This document shows positions 25,531 through 34,961 of a DNA stretch of 64,000 nucleotides, in pieces. The stretch's first letter is position 1, and each line of letters starts with the position of its first letter. The notes below the pieces were generated by a model. The model had not been told where the DNA came from. It did not search any database and worked only from the letters and a program-made list of their open reading frames with translations. The position numbers and the translations under genes were made by a program. The DNA comes from Novosphingobium sediminis (GTDB taxonomy: Bacteria > Pseudomonadota > Alphaproteobacteria > Sphingomonadales > Sphingomonadaceae): positions 1-64,000 of the forward strand of contig NZ_BJYR01000025.1 in NCBI RefSeq assembly GCF_007991615.1, read 5' to 3'.

Positions 25531-26292
25531 TCAGGCGCGGGTCTTGAGGCGCAGGCTGTCCCAGCTGATGTCGCCGGTCCAGCCTCCGTCAACCGGGAGC
25601 GCGACGCCGTTGATGAAGCCGGCGGCGTCGGAGGCGAGGAAGGTGATCGCTTCGGCGACGTCTTCGGGCATGGCGAAGCGGGCCATCGGCACGCGGTTTT
25701 CGATATCGGCGTTGTCGTAGGCGCCCGAGCCCATGTCCTTCACGTCCATCTCGGTCTTGATCCAGCCGGGGCAGACCGCGTTCACGCGCACGCCGCGGCC
25801 GCCCCACTCGCCCGCGAGGGTGCGGGTGAGGCCGACGAGGCCGTGCTTGGAGGTGTTGTAGGCCGAACGGTGGATCACCCCGCCGAGGCCCGCAACCGAA
25901 GCAACGTTGACAATGGCGCCCTTGCCCGCGCTCAGCATCTGCTTGCCGAAGGCGCGGCAGAGCAGGAACGGCCCTTGCAGGTTCACCGCCATCATGCGCT
26001 GCCACTGGTCGAGCGTGGTATCCTCGGCGGGCTGGATCATGCTGATGCCGGCGTTGTTGACGAGGACCTGCGCGCCGCCGAAGTCTGCCGCAATGCGCGC
26101 GGCCATGTCTTCGACGAAAGCTTCATCGGCAATGTCTCCGCTGATGGCGACTGCGTGTGAGCCGATGGCGGCGGCCTGCGCGGCGCAATCCTGCACATCG
26201 GTGAGGACGACGCGGTAGCCGGCGGCGGCGAGGCGGCGGGCGGTGACGAGGCCGAGGCCCTGCGCGGCGCCGGTGACGATGGCGGTGTTCAT
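25531..26292 (-). CDS. Short-chain dehydrogenase/reductase
   Basis: This is a 253-residue classical SDR from ATG 26292. The cofactor motif TGAAQGLG is at residues 7-14, NNAG is near residue 85, and the catalytic Y-x3-K lies in AYNTSKHG near 150, with a Ser in VNVASVAG. D in LTDVQD after beta-strand 2 suggests NAD(H) preference. The start overlaps the stop of the carboxylesterase gene by 4 bp (ATGA), so both are co-translated. It probably oxidises an alcohol released by the esterase. The substrate is unknown. Confidence 0.9.
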   Translation of the reverse strand: MNTAIVTGAAQGLGLVTARRLAAAGYRVVLTDVQDCAAQAAAIGSHAVAISGDIADEAFVEDMAARIAADFGGAQVLVNNAGISMIQPAEDTTLDQWQRMMAVNLQGPFLLCRAFGKQMLSAGKGAIVNVASVAGLGGVIHRSAYNTSKHGLVGLTRTLAGEWGGRGVRVNAVCPGWIKTEMDVKDMGSGAYDNADIENRVPMARFAMPEDVAEAITFLASDAAGFINGVALPVDGGWTGDISWDSLRLKTRA

Positions 26293-27911
26293 TTGCTGTC
26301 CTTTTTGGGCTGGGCGGCGGTTGCGCCGAAGAAGGCGGGGTATTCCGACCTCCAGAAATCGCAATTGTATTCGGCCCAGGCATCGACCGGGCGGACGGCG
26401 CCGGGTTCGAAGCGCATGACCTTGTTGGCGGGCCAATTGGCGGCGGAAACCTTGCCGCGCATGAAGCTGGCCCACGTTGCGACGAGCTGGTCTGCCATCG
26501 CCTGCGAGGCGGGCGAAAGATCGGGCGCGTTCATTGCGGAGGTGTTGGAAAATCCGGGGAAGAAGGAGTTGAGTTCTGCCGAATGGACCGCGCCCATATC
26601 GAAGCCGGGGTCGGGCAGAATGGGGATGCCGACGCCGCGCACGGGGGCGGTGCGATCAGCGAATTCCCATTGGTCGACCGGCGTATAGGCCGCAAGGAGA
26701 CGGCCGCTTTCGATCTCAAGGCAGTGGGTGATGCCAAGGCCGGGCATGAAGTCGGTCATCAAGGAGCCGAGCGTTTCAGCGGGACGTTCGCCGGGCTTGA
26801 GCGGGTAGAGCGCGAGAACCTTTTCCGCCTTTTCGCCATAGAGGGCGCGCACGGCGGGCGGGTAGGTTTCCGGCGTGATCCTTGCGCCGTTCTGCACATC
26901 GTAGCCCACGTAGACGCGCATCTCGTCACGCGTGTAGCCGTTGAGCACGGGGACGCGGAGGAACTTGCCCGATTGCAGGGCATCGAGCGTGGCGCGCGGC
27001 TGCGTCGGATTGCCGGTGAACGGCGCGAAGGCGAGGAGTTCGCCCTTGGCGGCGCGGGTGCCGGCGGCGATCAGGGCCTGCGGTTCGACGGCCTTGAGGC
27101 AGGTGAGGCTCTTGGCGGGATCGGTGCAGCCGGCTTCCTTCGCGACTTTGGCGGCGAAGTCTTCGGCCTGAGTAAGGGTGCGCAGGGGCGTGCCGCAGGC
27201 GCCGCTCTGGATGATGGCGCGGTGGAACAGGCCCTTGGTTTGTTCGGGCGCCTGAAGATGCATGCAGACCGAGGCGGCACCGGCGGATTCGCCTGCGAGG
27301 GTGATGTTTTCCGGATCGCCGCCGAAGGCTGCGACGTTGGCCTTGATCCAACGCATGGCGAGGCGCTGGTCTTCGAGGCCGAGGACATGGCCCGCGCCCG
27401 AAGTGCCGGCGGGCGGGGCCATGAAGCCGAACACGCCGAGGCGGTAATTGATGCTGACGACGACCGCGTCCATTTCCTTCGCGAGGCGGTCCAGCCGGTA
27501 GAGCGAGGCGGAGCCGCCGACGAACGCCCCGCCGTGGATCCACAGGAGGACGGGGCGCTTGGCGGCCTTGGTGGTGGGCAGGCTGACGTTCAGGGTGAGG
27601 CAGTTTTCCTCGTCGCTGCGTTCGGTGAGGCCGTAGCGTGCGGCCTGCGGGCAGGCGCCGCCGAAGTGCATCGCGGGGAGAACGCCGGTCCATGGCTGCG
27701 CGGGCTGCGGCATGGACCAGCGGGCATCGCCCGAGACGGGGGCGGCATAGGGAATGCCGCGGAATTCGAGGACGCCGTTCCGGACGAAGCCTTCGACCTT
27801 GCCCGAAGCGGTGGTGACAACCTCACCTTGCGGGGCGGATTGCGCGGCAAGCGGCGCGGCGAGGAGAAGCGCCGCGAGAGCGACAAGGGCGCGCCAGCTT
27901 TTCAGGATCAT
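26289..27911 (-). CDS. Exported type-B carboxylesterase
   Basis: The protein has 540 residues from ATG 27911 with signal peptide KSWRALVALAALLLAAPLAAQ. It is an alpha/beta-hydrolase of the carboxylesterase/lipase family: nucleophile elbow GESAG, oxyanion motif HGGAF, and the N-terminal EDCLTLN-like EENCLTLN stretch. It hydrolyses carboxylic esters in the periplasm. It is followed by a coupled SDR and lies divergent from the P450/Rieske operon, which points to stepwise attack on an ester-containing natural product or xenobiotic. A second, related esterase is encoded at 36690-38228. Confidence 0.91.
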   Translation of the reverse strand: MILKSWRALVALAALLLAAPLAAQSAPQGEVVTTASGKVEGFVRNGVLEFRGIPYAAPVSGDARWSMPQPAQPWTGVLPAMHFGGACPQAARYGLTERSDEENCLTLNVSLPTTKAAKRPVLLWIHGGAFVGGSASLYRLDRLAKEMDAVVVSINYRLGVFGFMAPPAGTSGAGHVLGLEDQRLAMRWIKANVAAFGGDPENITLAGESAGAASVCMHLQAPEQTKGLFHRAIIQSGACGTPLRTLTQAEDFAAKVAKEAGCTDPAKSLTCLKAVEPQALIAAGTRAAKGELLAFAPFTGNPTQPRATLDALQSGKFLRVPVLNGYTRDEMRVYVGYDVQNGARITPETYPPAVRALYGEKAEKVLALYPLKPGERPAETLGSLMTDFMPGLGITHCLEIESGRLLAAYTPVDQWEFADRTAPVRGVGIPILPDPGFDMGAVHSAELNSFFPGFSNTSAMNAPDLSPASQAMADQLVATWASFMRGKVSAANWPANKVMRFEPGAVRPVDAWAEYNCDFWRSEYPAFFGATAAQPKKDSK

Positions 27912-28098
27912 CGGCGAAGGTCCGTTGTGGTGTGCGCCTGTTGGTACGCATGGGCGCGCGCGTTGCAAGCCTTGTGGATTCCGCGTGACGGAGCGCTCTC
28001 ATTTTTGAGGGCCGCGAATTTGAGGCAGGTCAAAGCCTGCAACCGGCCTGCTGCGTCATCTTTCACGCTGGACGAGGATGATGCCGGGAGACCCCGCA

Positions 28099-29352
28099 AT
28101 GGAAGCGCTGGAACGGATTGACGCAACGAGCCCGGAGAATCTCCAGAACCCCTACCCCTATTACGACCGGCTGCGGCGTGAGGCGCCGGTGTTCCGCGAT
28201 CCCAAGACGGGGATCGTTTCGGTTTCGACGTATGATCTGGTGCTTGAGGTCAACAAGAAGCCCAAGGTTTTCTCCAGCGACTTTTCAGCGCTGCTGAGTT
28301 CGGGTGGTTCGGGAACGTTCGATGCGGAGGAGACGGCGATCCTGAATCAGGGGATGCCGCGCCGGAACACGATGCTGACCGCCGATCCGCCGCAGCATTC
28401 GCGCTACAAGCGGATCGCGATGCATGCACTGCCGCTGAGCCGGGTCAACGCGATGGCGCCCTATGTGGCCGAAGTGACCAATGCGCTGATCGACAGGTTC
28501 ATCAAGGAAGGCGAAGTCGAGTTCAAATCGCAGTTTGCCGAGATGCTGCCGGGGATCGTGATCGCGGATGTGCTGGGCGTGCCGCGCGATGACATCCCGA
28601 TGTTCCAGAACTGGGTCCGCGCGGCGATCCTGAGGCTGAATGGCAATGCCAAGCCCGAGCAGCGCGCTGATCTTGCCCGCAGCGAAATCGCGATGCAGGC
28701 CTATTTCCGGGGGATCATGGCGGAGCGGCGGGCGGAGCCGGGGACGGACGTGATCTCCGACCTGCTGGCGGCGCGGTTGCCGGAGGATGACGGGTCTGAA
28801 CGCCCGCTCGACGATGCCGAGATCTATTCGATCGTGCAGCAGATCTTCACGGCGGGGCAGGAAGCAACCGCGCATGCGCTCGCCTATGCGCTGGCGCAGC
28901 TGCTCGCCAATCCGGAGCAGATGGCCGCGATCATGGCCGACGATAGCCTTGTGCCGGGCTGGGTCGAGGAGACCGCGCGGCACCTCTCGCCCTCGCACAA
29001 CATGTGGCGGGTGGTGAAGGAGGATACCGTGCTGGGCGGTGTGGCGCTGAAGGCCGGGGAGGCCATGCTGCTGCGCTATGGTTCGGCCAACCGCGATCCG
29101 GCGGTGTTCGATGCGCCAGACAAGTTCGATGTGAAGCGGGACAATGTCCAGAAGCACGTGGCGTTTGGGGCGGGCGTGCACACCTGCCTCGGCATGCATC
29201 TGGCGCGGGTGGAGATGGGCACGGCGCTGCCGATCCTGCTGCAACGGCTGAAGAATCTGCGCTTCGCCAATCCGGACAACCCGTTCCAGTTCGCCGCCAG
29301 CCACATTCTGCGGGGCATGCAGTCCTTGCCGCTGCGCTTCGATCCCGCCTGA
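28099..29352 (+). CDS. Cytochrome P450
   Basis: This is a 417-residue bacterial class I P450. I chose ATG 28099 because GGGAGA lies 7 bp upstream, although an in-frame ATG exists at 28078. Motifs are ExxR (E291, R294) and the heme loop FGAGVHTCLG with ligand C363. The I-helix reads TAGQEATAH at 251-259: E255 is present, but the usual oxygen-activating Thr after the acidic residue is A256. The same loss occurs in P450eryF, where substrate or water replaces the hydroxyl. It precedes two Rieske oxygenase genes. No ferredoxin or ferredoxin reductase gene is in the cluster, so electron donors must come from elsewhere. Confidence 0.93.
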   Translation: MEALERIDATSPENLQNPYPYYDRLRREAPVFRDPKTGIVSVSTYDLVLEVNKKPKVFSSDFSALLSSGGSGTFDAEETAILNQGMPRRNTMLTADPPQHSRYKRIAMHALPLSRVNAMAPYVAEVTNALIDRFIKEGEVEFKSQFAEMLPGIVIADVLGVPRDDIPMFQNWVRAAILRLNGNAKPEQRADLARSEIAMQAYFRGIMAERRAEPGTDVISDLLAARLPEDDGSERPLDDAEIYSIVQQIFTAGQEATAHALAYALAQLLANPEQMAAIMADDSLVPGWVEETARHLSPSHNMWRVVKEDTVLGGVALKAGEAMLLRYGSANRDPAVFDAPDKFDVKRDNVQKHVAFGAGVHTCLGMHLARVEMGTALPILLQRLKNLRFANPDNPFQFAASHILRGMQSLPLRFDPA

Positions 29353-29373
29353 ACCGTAATAGGGAGAGCATCC

Positions 29374-30912
29374 ATGGTCGAGACACTTACCGGCACCAAC
29401 CGTTCCAAGGGCATCACCTACGATGCGCTGCTGGACATGGACACCCATGCGGTGCCCGAGCGGCTGCGCGAGGATTGCCCGATCGCGCCGGGGCCGACGA
29501 TCGTCGATCCGAGCATCTACTATTCGCGCGATTTCTTCGATCTCGAGGTCGAACGGCTGTGGAAGCGGGTGTGGCAGATGGCCTGCCACGAGGACGATAT
29601 TCCGAACGTGGGCGACAGCCATGTCTATGACATTGCCCACCTTTCCTACATCGTGGTGCGGACCGGGCCGGACGAGATCAAGGCGTTTCCCAATGCCTGC
29701 CTTCACAGGGGCCGCGCGCTGCTGACCGAGGACAGCAAGGGCGTGCGCGATTTCCGCTGCCCGTTCCACGGCTGGAACTGGGGCATCGACGGCGCGCTGA
29801 AGGAAGTGCCGTGCCAGTGGGACTTCCCCTCGGTCAGCGCGAAGACGCACAGCCTGCCGCCGCTACGGGTGGGCCGCTGGGGCGGCTGGGTGTTCATCAA
29901 TCCCGATGACAACGCAGAGCCCTTCGAGCAGTTTCTTGGCGACATCGATCGGCACTTCCAGCCGATCCCGTTCGAGCGGCGCTACAAAGCGGTGCACGTG
30001 GCGAAGAAGCTGCGCTGCAACTGGAAGGTGGCGCAGGAGGCCTTCATGGAGGCCTATCACGTGGTGGCGACGCACCCGACGCTGCTCGATGTGATGGGCG
30101 ATGCCAATTCCAAGTATGACGTGTTCGGCAACATGTCGCGCGCGATCTCGCCCAATGGCCTCCTCAGCCCGCATGTGAACCCGGCGTTCGTGGCGGAGCC
30201 GCTGGAGGGCGCGAAGACTTATGCCAAGGTGCGCCACGCGCTTTCCGGCAATGTCTATGAACGGCTTAGCGAGGACCGCGTGAAGGTGACCGCGCGCGAT
30301 GGGCGCACGGGTATTTTCGACCATCAGGCGCACCACATCGAAGGCGAGCTTGACCACGCCGACGTGCAGCTGTGCGATTGGGTCGGTGGCCGTCTGCCCG
30401 ACGGCTGGGAGCTGGAAGAGGACCATACCTCGACCGGCCCGGTGCCCGACCGGCGCAAGGCGATGGCGAACGAATCGCGCGAGCGGTGGCGGGGTCTGCT
30501 GGGGGATGAAGTCGACGAGATGTCCGACGCCGAGTTCGTCGACACGATCTACTACAACCTCTTCCCCAACATCAGCCCGTGGGGGTGCCTGAATCCGATT
30601 TTCTACCGGTTCCGTCCGCTGGGCGACAATCCGGAGGAATGCATCCACGAGACGATGTTCATGATGCCCGTGAAGAAGGGCGAGAAGCGCCCTGCCCCCG
30701 CCAAGGTGCACTGGCTGGACTTCGACGACGACTATTGCGACGCGGCGGAGCTGGGCATGCTGGCCAAGGTGTTCAACCAGGACGTGGTCAATCTGCCGCA
30801 CGTGCAGCGGGGCATGAAATCGATCAAGTCCAAGGAGATCGTGTTTGCCAACTATGGCGAGACGAAGATCCGGCATTTCCACCAACTGCTGAACGAGCAG
30901 CTTTCGCGTTGA
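29374..30912 (+). CDS. Rieske non-heme iron oxygenase, catalytic subunit (512 aa)
   Basis: The Rieske [2Fe-2S] site is C109xH111 with C129xxH132 (CLHRG and CPFHGW). The mononuclear iron site is E225xxH228xxxxH233 in EAFMEAYHVVATH, with Glu where many dioxygenases have the bridging Asp, as in other members with FMEAYH. At 512 residues it is longer than typical ring-hydroxylating alpha subunits (about 420-460). It starts 22 bp after the P450 gene with GGGAGA ahead of ATG 29374. No beta-subunit gene is present, so an alpha-only enzyme is likely. It probably performs mono-oxygenation or demethylation on the same substrate as the P450. Confidence 0.92.
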   Translation: MVETLTGTNRSKGITYDALLDMDTHAVPERLREDCPIAPGPTIVDPSIYYSRDFFDLEVERLWKRVWQMACHEDDIPNVGDSHVYDIAHLSYIVVRTGPDEIKAFPNACLHRGRALLTEDSKGVRDFRCPFHGWNWGIDGALKEVPCQWDFPSVSAKTHSLPPLRVGRWGGWVFINPDDNAEPFEQFLGDIDRHFQPIPFERRYKAVHVAKKLRCNWKVAQEAFMEAYHVVATHPTLLDVMGDANSKYDVFGNMSRAISPNGLLSPHVNPAFVAEPLEGAKTYAKVRHALSGNVYERLSEDRVKVTARDGRTGIFDHQAHHIEGELDHADVQLCDWVGGRLPDGWELEEDHTSTGPVPDRRKAMANESRERWRGLLGDEVDEMSDAEFVDTIYYNLFPNISPWGCLNPIFYRFRPLGDNPEECIHETMFMMPVKKGEKRPAPAKVHWLDFDDDYCDAAELGMLAKVFNQDVVNLPHVQRGMKSIKSKEIVFANYGETKIRHFHQLLNEQLSR

Positions 30913-31078
30913 TTGCTGTTTCGGCCCAATCGAAACAGGGTGGGCCGAAACAGGGCGGCACCGGGCCGGTGCCGCCTCAACTTAACAATACGCCAAGCAA
31001 AAATGACAATTGCAGGCAGGGCTGCCGGAGATCACTGTGAGCCGGAAAAGCTCTGCCCCGGGATTCGAGGATAACGAC

Positions 31079-32311
31079 ATGTCACGTGAACAGCTGATCG
31101 AAATGACCCGTTCGCTTATCGCCCACGGCGATGCGGGCACGATGGAACTGGCAGACGAAGTCGTGCGCATTCCCGCCTCGACCTATACCGACGAGGCGCT
31201 GTTCGAGCGCGAGAAGAAGCAGATCTTCCGCCGCCTGCCGCTGATGGTCGCGCCTTCGTGCGAACTGCCCAATCCCGGCGACTACAAGGCGATGGACATT
31301 GCGGGCGTGCCACTGCTGCTTACCCGCCAGCGCGATGGCAGCGTCGGCGCGTACCTCAACATGTGCACCCACCGCGGCAACCCGGTTGCTTCGGGCAGCG
31401 GCAATGCCACGCGCTTTACCTGCGGCTATCACGGCTGGACCTTCAAGAACGACGGCGCGCTGATCGGCGTCGCCAGCCCGCAGGACTTCGGCGCGGTGGA
31501 CAAGGCCGCGCTCTGCCTGACCAAGTTCCCCGTCTATGAAAGCGCAGGGCTGATCTGGGCGACGCTCGATCCCAATTCGAAGCTTTCGATTGCCGATTAC
31601 CTGTGCGGCTATGATGGGCTGCTGGAGGCCTTCGGCTTCAAGGACTGGTATCTGTTCAGCCAGCGCACGCTTTCGGGCCCGAACTGGAAGACGGCCTACG
31701 ACGGCTACCTCGATTTCTACCACCTGCCCGTGCTCCACGCGAACACCTTCGGTGCGGACTTCTACAACCGCGCCAACTACTACGAATATGGCCCGCACCA
31801 GCGCCTTTCGACCCCGTCCAAGTTCGCGATCAAGGTGCAGTCCGACGACGATGGCCAGATCGACCTTACCAAGCTTTCCGACGAGGAAATCCCGGACGAA
31901 GTACTGGTGCAGGGCGTTTGGACGATCTTCCCGCACATCTCGATCGCCAGCTTCTACGGCGGCGGCCTGCGCGGCGCGATGATCAGCCAGCTGTTTCCGG
32001 GCGACAAGGTGGGCGAAAGCTTCACCACGCAGTTCTACGTCATGGAAAAGAAGCCGAGCGACGAAGTGGCGATCAAGGCCGCGCACGAGCAGTTCGATTT
32101 CCTTGAAATCGTGGTGCGCGACGAGGACTACAAGACCGGCAAGCGCCAACACGAAGCGCTGCAGAGCGGCCTGATGAAGGACGTGCTGTTTGGCCGCAAC
32201 GAGCGCGGCGGTCAGGTGTTCCACACGTGGGCGGCAAAGCTGCTCGAAGCGAGCGACGACGATCTGGTCGAGATGTTCGCGCGCGAGGCACAGCGCGAAG
32301 CAGCCGAGTAA
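31079..32311 (+). CDS. Second Rieske non-heme iron oxygenase, catalytic subunit (410 aa)
   Basis: I chose ATG 31079 with the ribosome site GAGGA in front. An upstream in-frame start at 31010 would add 23 unlikely residues. The Rieske site is C96xH98 and C115xxH118 (CTHRG, CGYHGW). The catalytic iron site is D212xxH215xxxxH220 (DFYHLPVLH), with the canonical bridging Asp. It is about 100 residues shorter than its neighbour and clearly a different subfamily. It is separated from the first Rieske gene by 166 bp, so it may have its own promoter. Two unlike oxygenases plus P450 suggest successive oxidations. Confidence 0.92.
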   Translation: MSREQLIEMTRSLIAHGDAGTMELADEVVRIPASTYTDEALFEREKKQIFRRLPLMVAPSCELPNPGDYKAMDIAGVPLLLTRQRDGSVGAYLNMCTHRGNPVASGSGNATRFTCGYHGWTFKNDGALIGVASPQDFGAVDKAALCLTKFPVYESAGLIWATLDPNSKLSIADYLCGYDGLLEAFGFKDWYLFSQRTLSGPNWKTAYDGYLDFYHLPVLHANTFGADFYNRANYYEYGPHQRLSTPSKFAIKVQSDDDGQIDLTKLSDEEIPDEVLVQGVWTIFPHISIASFYGGGLRGAMISQLFPGDKVGESFTTQFYVMEKKPSDEVAIKAAHEQFDFLEIVVRDEDYKTGKRQHEALQSGLMKDVLFGRNERGGQVFHTWAAKLLEASDDDLVEMFAREAQREAAE

Positions 32312-32394
32312 GATCGGCATGGGCTGCGGCGATGATTGCGCCGCAGCCGCCGCAGGCATAGGCTGATCCTCCCGGGGGCAAGGGAGGGAAAATC

Positions 32395-34179
32395 ATGCGC
32401 TTGTATCGGATGCTGGGGCTAGCCTTGCTGGCTGGCGGAGCTGCGACCGCGGCGACCACCCTCCACCGCGCGCCGCACAGCGACGCCGCAGCGCTCGCCA
32501 TGCTCGATCCTTCGCGACTGGCGGCGGCGGCCTGTGCCGAGCGCGCGCGGGCGAGCGAGCCGGTGCTGCTGCGGCGCTTGCAGCAGGCGGCCGCGCTCAT
32601 GGGCCCGGTCGTTCCGGGCAAATTCCCGCTTTATGGCGGCGTGCCGCGTTCGGCGCTGGAGCCGGGCGGGATGACGCCCGCGGCGCGGCCGTGGTTCGAT
32701 CAGGGCCTCGAGATGGCCTACAATTTCAACCATGCGGCGGCAGTCGCCTCGTTCCGCAAGGCGCAGGCGCTGGCGCCCGGTTGCGCGCTGTGCTTCTGGG
32801 GCGAGGCGCTGGTGCAGGGGCCGAATATCAACGCGCCAATGGAAGCCAAGGCGCTCGCGCCGACGCTGAATGCACTGGCGAGAGCGCAGTCCTTGGCGCC
32901 GGGGATGCCGGCGCTGGACCGGGCGCTGGTGGGGGCCTTGGCGGCGCGCTATTCCGCCGATCCCAAGGCGGACCGGGCGGCAATGGACGCGGCCTATGCC
33001 GATGCCATGCTGGCGCTGGCGGCGGCGCATCCGGCGAATGACGACATGGCCGTGCTGGCGGCCGAAGCGGCGATGGACACCAGCCCGTGGAACTACTGGC
33101 AACCGGGCCGCGCCGAGCCAAGGGCGCGGATCGACAAGGCGGTGGCGCTGGTCGAAGGCGTGCTGGCGCGGCATCCCGGCCATCAGGAAGCGGCGCACCT
33201 CACCATCCACCTGATGGAGAACTACGTCGATCCGAAACGCGGCGAGAAGGCGGCGGATGCGCTGGCGCTGAGCGCGATGCCCGAGGCGGGGCACCTCGTC
33301 CACATGCCTGGGCACATCTATTACCGGATCGGGCGCTACAAGGATTCGATCCGCGCCAATATCGCGGCGGCGAAATCGGACGAGGCCTATCTGGCCAAAG
33401 TGCCGGACGACGGGATGTATCGCTACGGGTACTATCCGCACAACATCCACTTCATCGTGACATCGGCGCAGCAGGCGGGCGATCTCGGGCTCGCGGTATC
33501 GCAGGCGCGCAAGCTGATGCGGATCATTCCCGAGGACAAGGCAGTCGAGCTGGGCTGGATCCAGGCGGTGGTGGCCGCGCCTTCATTCGCCTTTGCGCAA
33601 GGGGGGACGCCGGCGCAGATCCTTGGCCTGCCCAAGCCGACGGCGCGCCTGCCCTACGTGCTGGCGATGTGGCACTATGCCCGCGGGGTGGCCTTTGCCC
33701 GGCTCAAGCAGCCACGGGCGCTCGATGCGGAACTGGCGGCGATGGAGCGGCTGACTGCCGATCCGGGGATCAAGGTGCTGGAGGGCACCGGGGTGCCGGG
33801 CACCGACCTCATCCATCTGGCGCAGCACGTGATGCGCGGGCGGCTGGCCTATGCGACCGGCGATTATGCGGGCGCGGCGGAGCACTTCCGCAAGGCGCAG
33901 GCGATCGAGGGGACGATCCCCTATCAGGAGCCGCCGTACTGGTACTACCCGGTGGGCCAATCGCTGGGCGCGGCCTTGCTGGCGGGCGGAAAGCCTTCAG
34001 AGGCGCGCGATGCGTTCCATCAGGCGCTGCTGGTTGCGCCGGGGAATGGCTGGGCGCTGTGGGGCCTCGCCAAGGCCGAGCGAGCGCTGGGGCATGAGCT
34101 TGAAGCGCGGGCAGCGGATGCGGCGCTGGAGCGGGCGTGGCTGGGGGATCGGCGGCTCTTGACGCTCGACCGGCTTTAG
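32395..34179 (+). CDS. Exported TPR-repeat protein
   Basis: The 594-residue protein begins with an export signal (MRLYRMLGLALLAGGAATAA). Helical repeats fill the rest. FDQGLEMAYNFNHAAAVASF (about 99-118) and CALCFWGEAL start a well-known group of secreted TPR proteins, and more repeats follow to the C-terminus (AAEHFRKAQAIEG, ARDAFHQALLVAPG). It has no catalytic motif. Such proteins are common near catabolic operons in sphingomonads, but no role is proven. It lies 83 bp after the second Rieske gene and converges on the GGDEF gene, with the two stop codons overlapping. Confidence 0.85.
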   Translation: MRLYRMLGLALLAGGAATAATTLHRAPHSDAAALAMLDPSRLAAAACAERARASEPVLLRRLQQAAALMGPVVPGKFPLYGGVPRSALEPGGMTPAARPWFDQGLEMAYNFNHAAAVASFRKAQALAPGCALCFWGEALVQGPNINAPMEAKALAPTLNALARAQSLAPGMPALDRALVGALAARYSADPKADRAAMDAAYADAMLALAAAHPANDDMAVLAAEAAMDTSPWNYWQPGRAEPRARIDKAVALVEGVLARHPGHQEAAHLTIHLMENYVDPKRGEKAADALALSAMPEAGHLVHMPGHIYYRIGRYKDSIRANIAAAKSDEAYLAKVPDDGMYRYGYYPHNIHFIVTSAQQAGDLGLAVSQARKLMRIIPEDKAVELGWIQAVVAAPSFAFAQGGTPAQILGLPKPTARLPYVLAMWHYARGVAFARLKQPRALDAELAAMERLTADPGIKVLEGTGVPGTDLIHLAQHVMRGRLAYATGDYAGAAEHFRKAQAIEGTIPYQEPPYWYYPVGQSLGAALLAGGKPSEARDAFHQALLVAPGNGWALWGLAKAERALGHELEARAADAALERAWLGDRRLLTLDRL

Positions 34180-34910
34180 GACGCGACGGCGAGCCGGTTG
34201 CGACCGGCATTCTTGGCGGCATAGAGCGCGTTGTCGGCGCGGCAGAGCAGGTGATCGAGGCTTTCGTCGGCGCGCGAGATGGCGATGCCGAAGCTGGCGG
34301 TCATGCGGGTGAGTCCTGCGGGCGTGATCAGCGGGAGGGCTTCGAGGCGCAGGCGGATTGCATCGACCACCAGTTCACCGGCTGCGCGGGCGCGTTCGCC
34401 CGCCTCAAGCGCAAACAGCAGGCCAAATTCTTCACCGCCGAGGCGCGCCACCAGCGCATCTGGCGGGGCGGCAGCGGATATGACGGCGGCGGCGTGCTGG
34501 AGCGCGAGATCACCCCCGGCATGGCCGAGACTGTCGTTGATGTGCTTGAAATGATCGATATCGACCATGACCAGCATCTGCGACTTGCTGCCTTCCAGCC
34601 GGGCGCCGGCTTGTTCGACAAAGGCGCGGCGGTTGTCGAGCCTGGTCAGCAGATCCTGCCGGGCGAGCAGACTGAGCTGCCGGTTTAGCGCCTCCATCCG
34701 GCGCGTGATCCACACGAAGTAGATGAACGAGGGCGGCGCGACGAGCGCGGGGATGCAGAAGGCGACCAGCATCGCATCGCCATAGGTGACTTCGCCATGT
34801 GTCTGGAACGAGGCGTGCGTTGCCGCCAGCGAGCAGCCGATGGAGAGGCCCACGACAAGAATGCCGGCAAGCAGCATCCGGACCGGGCTAGAAGTGATGT
34901 TCCAGACCAC
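34176..34910 (-). CDS. Membrane-bound GGDEF diguanylate cyclase
   Basis: The protein has 244 residues. Two hydrophobic helices (about 12-30 and 47-68) anchor a GGDEF domain that starts at RQDLLTRLDNRRAF near residue 84. The active-site loop is GGEEF in ARLGGEEFGLLF, a functional variant for condensing two GTP into c-di-GMP. No RxxD inhibitory site is visible five residues before it. Its output could feed the PilZ protein encoded at 9828-10403, although that gene is interrupted. It converges with the TPR gene and overlaps its stop codon. Confidence 0.9.
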   Translation of the reverse strand: MVWNITSSPVRMLLAGILVVGLSIGCSLAATHASFQTHGEVTYGDAMLVAFCIPALVAPPSFIYFVWITRRMEALNRQLSLLARQDLLTRLDNRRAFVEQAGARLEGSKSQMLVMVDIDHFKHINDSLGHAGGDLALQHAAAVISAAAPPDALVARLGGEEFGLLFALEAGERARAAGELVVDAIRLRLEALPLITPAGLTRMTASFGIAISRADESLDHLLCRADNALYAAKNAGRNRLAVAS

Positions 34911-34961
34911 GGCCCGAGAATAGCGGACGAACCCTTAACGATCGGTACCGCGCCCGGCCCC

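Noticed and set aside
26583..28121. Plus-strand frame of 512 codons opposite the carboxylesterase
   Set aside because: The esterase has signal peptide, oxyanion and nucleophile motifs. The opposite frame is Gly/Asp/Glu-rich with no domain.
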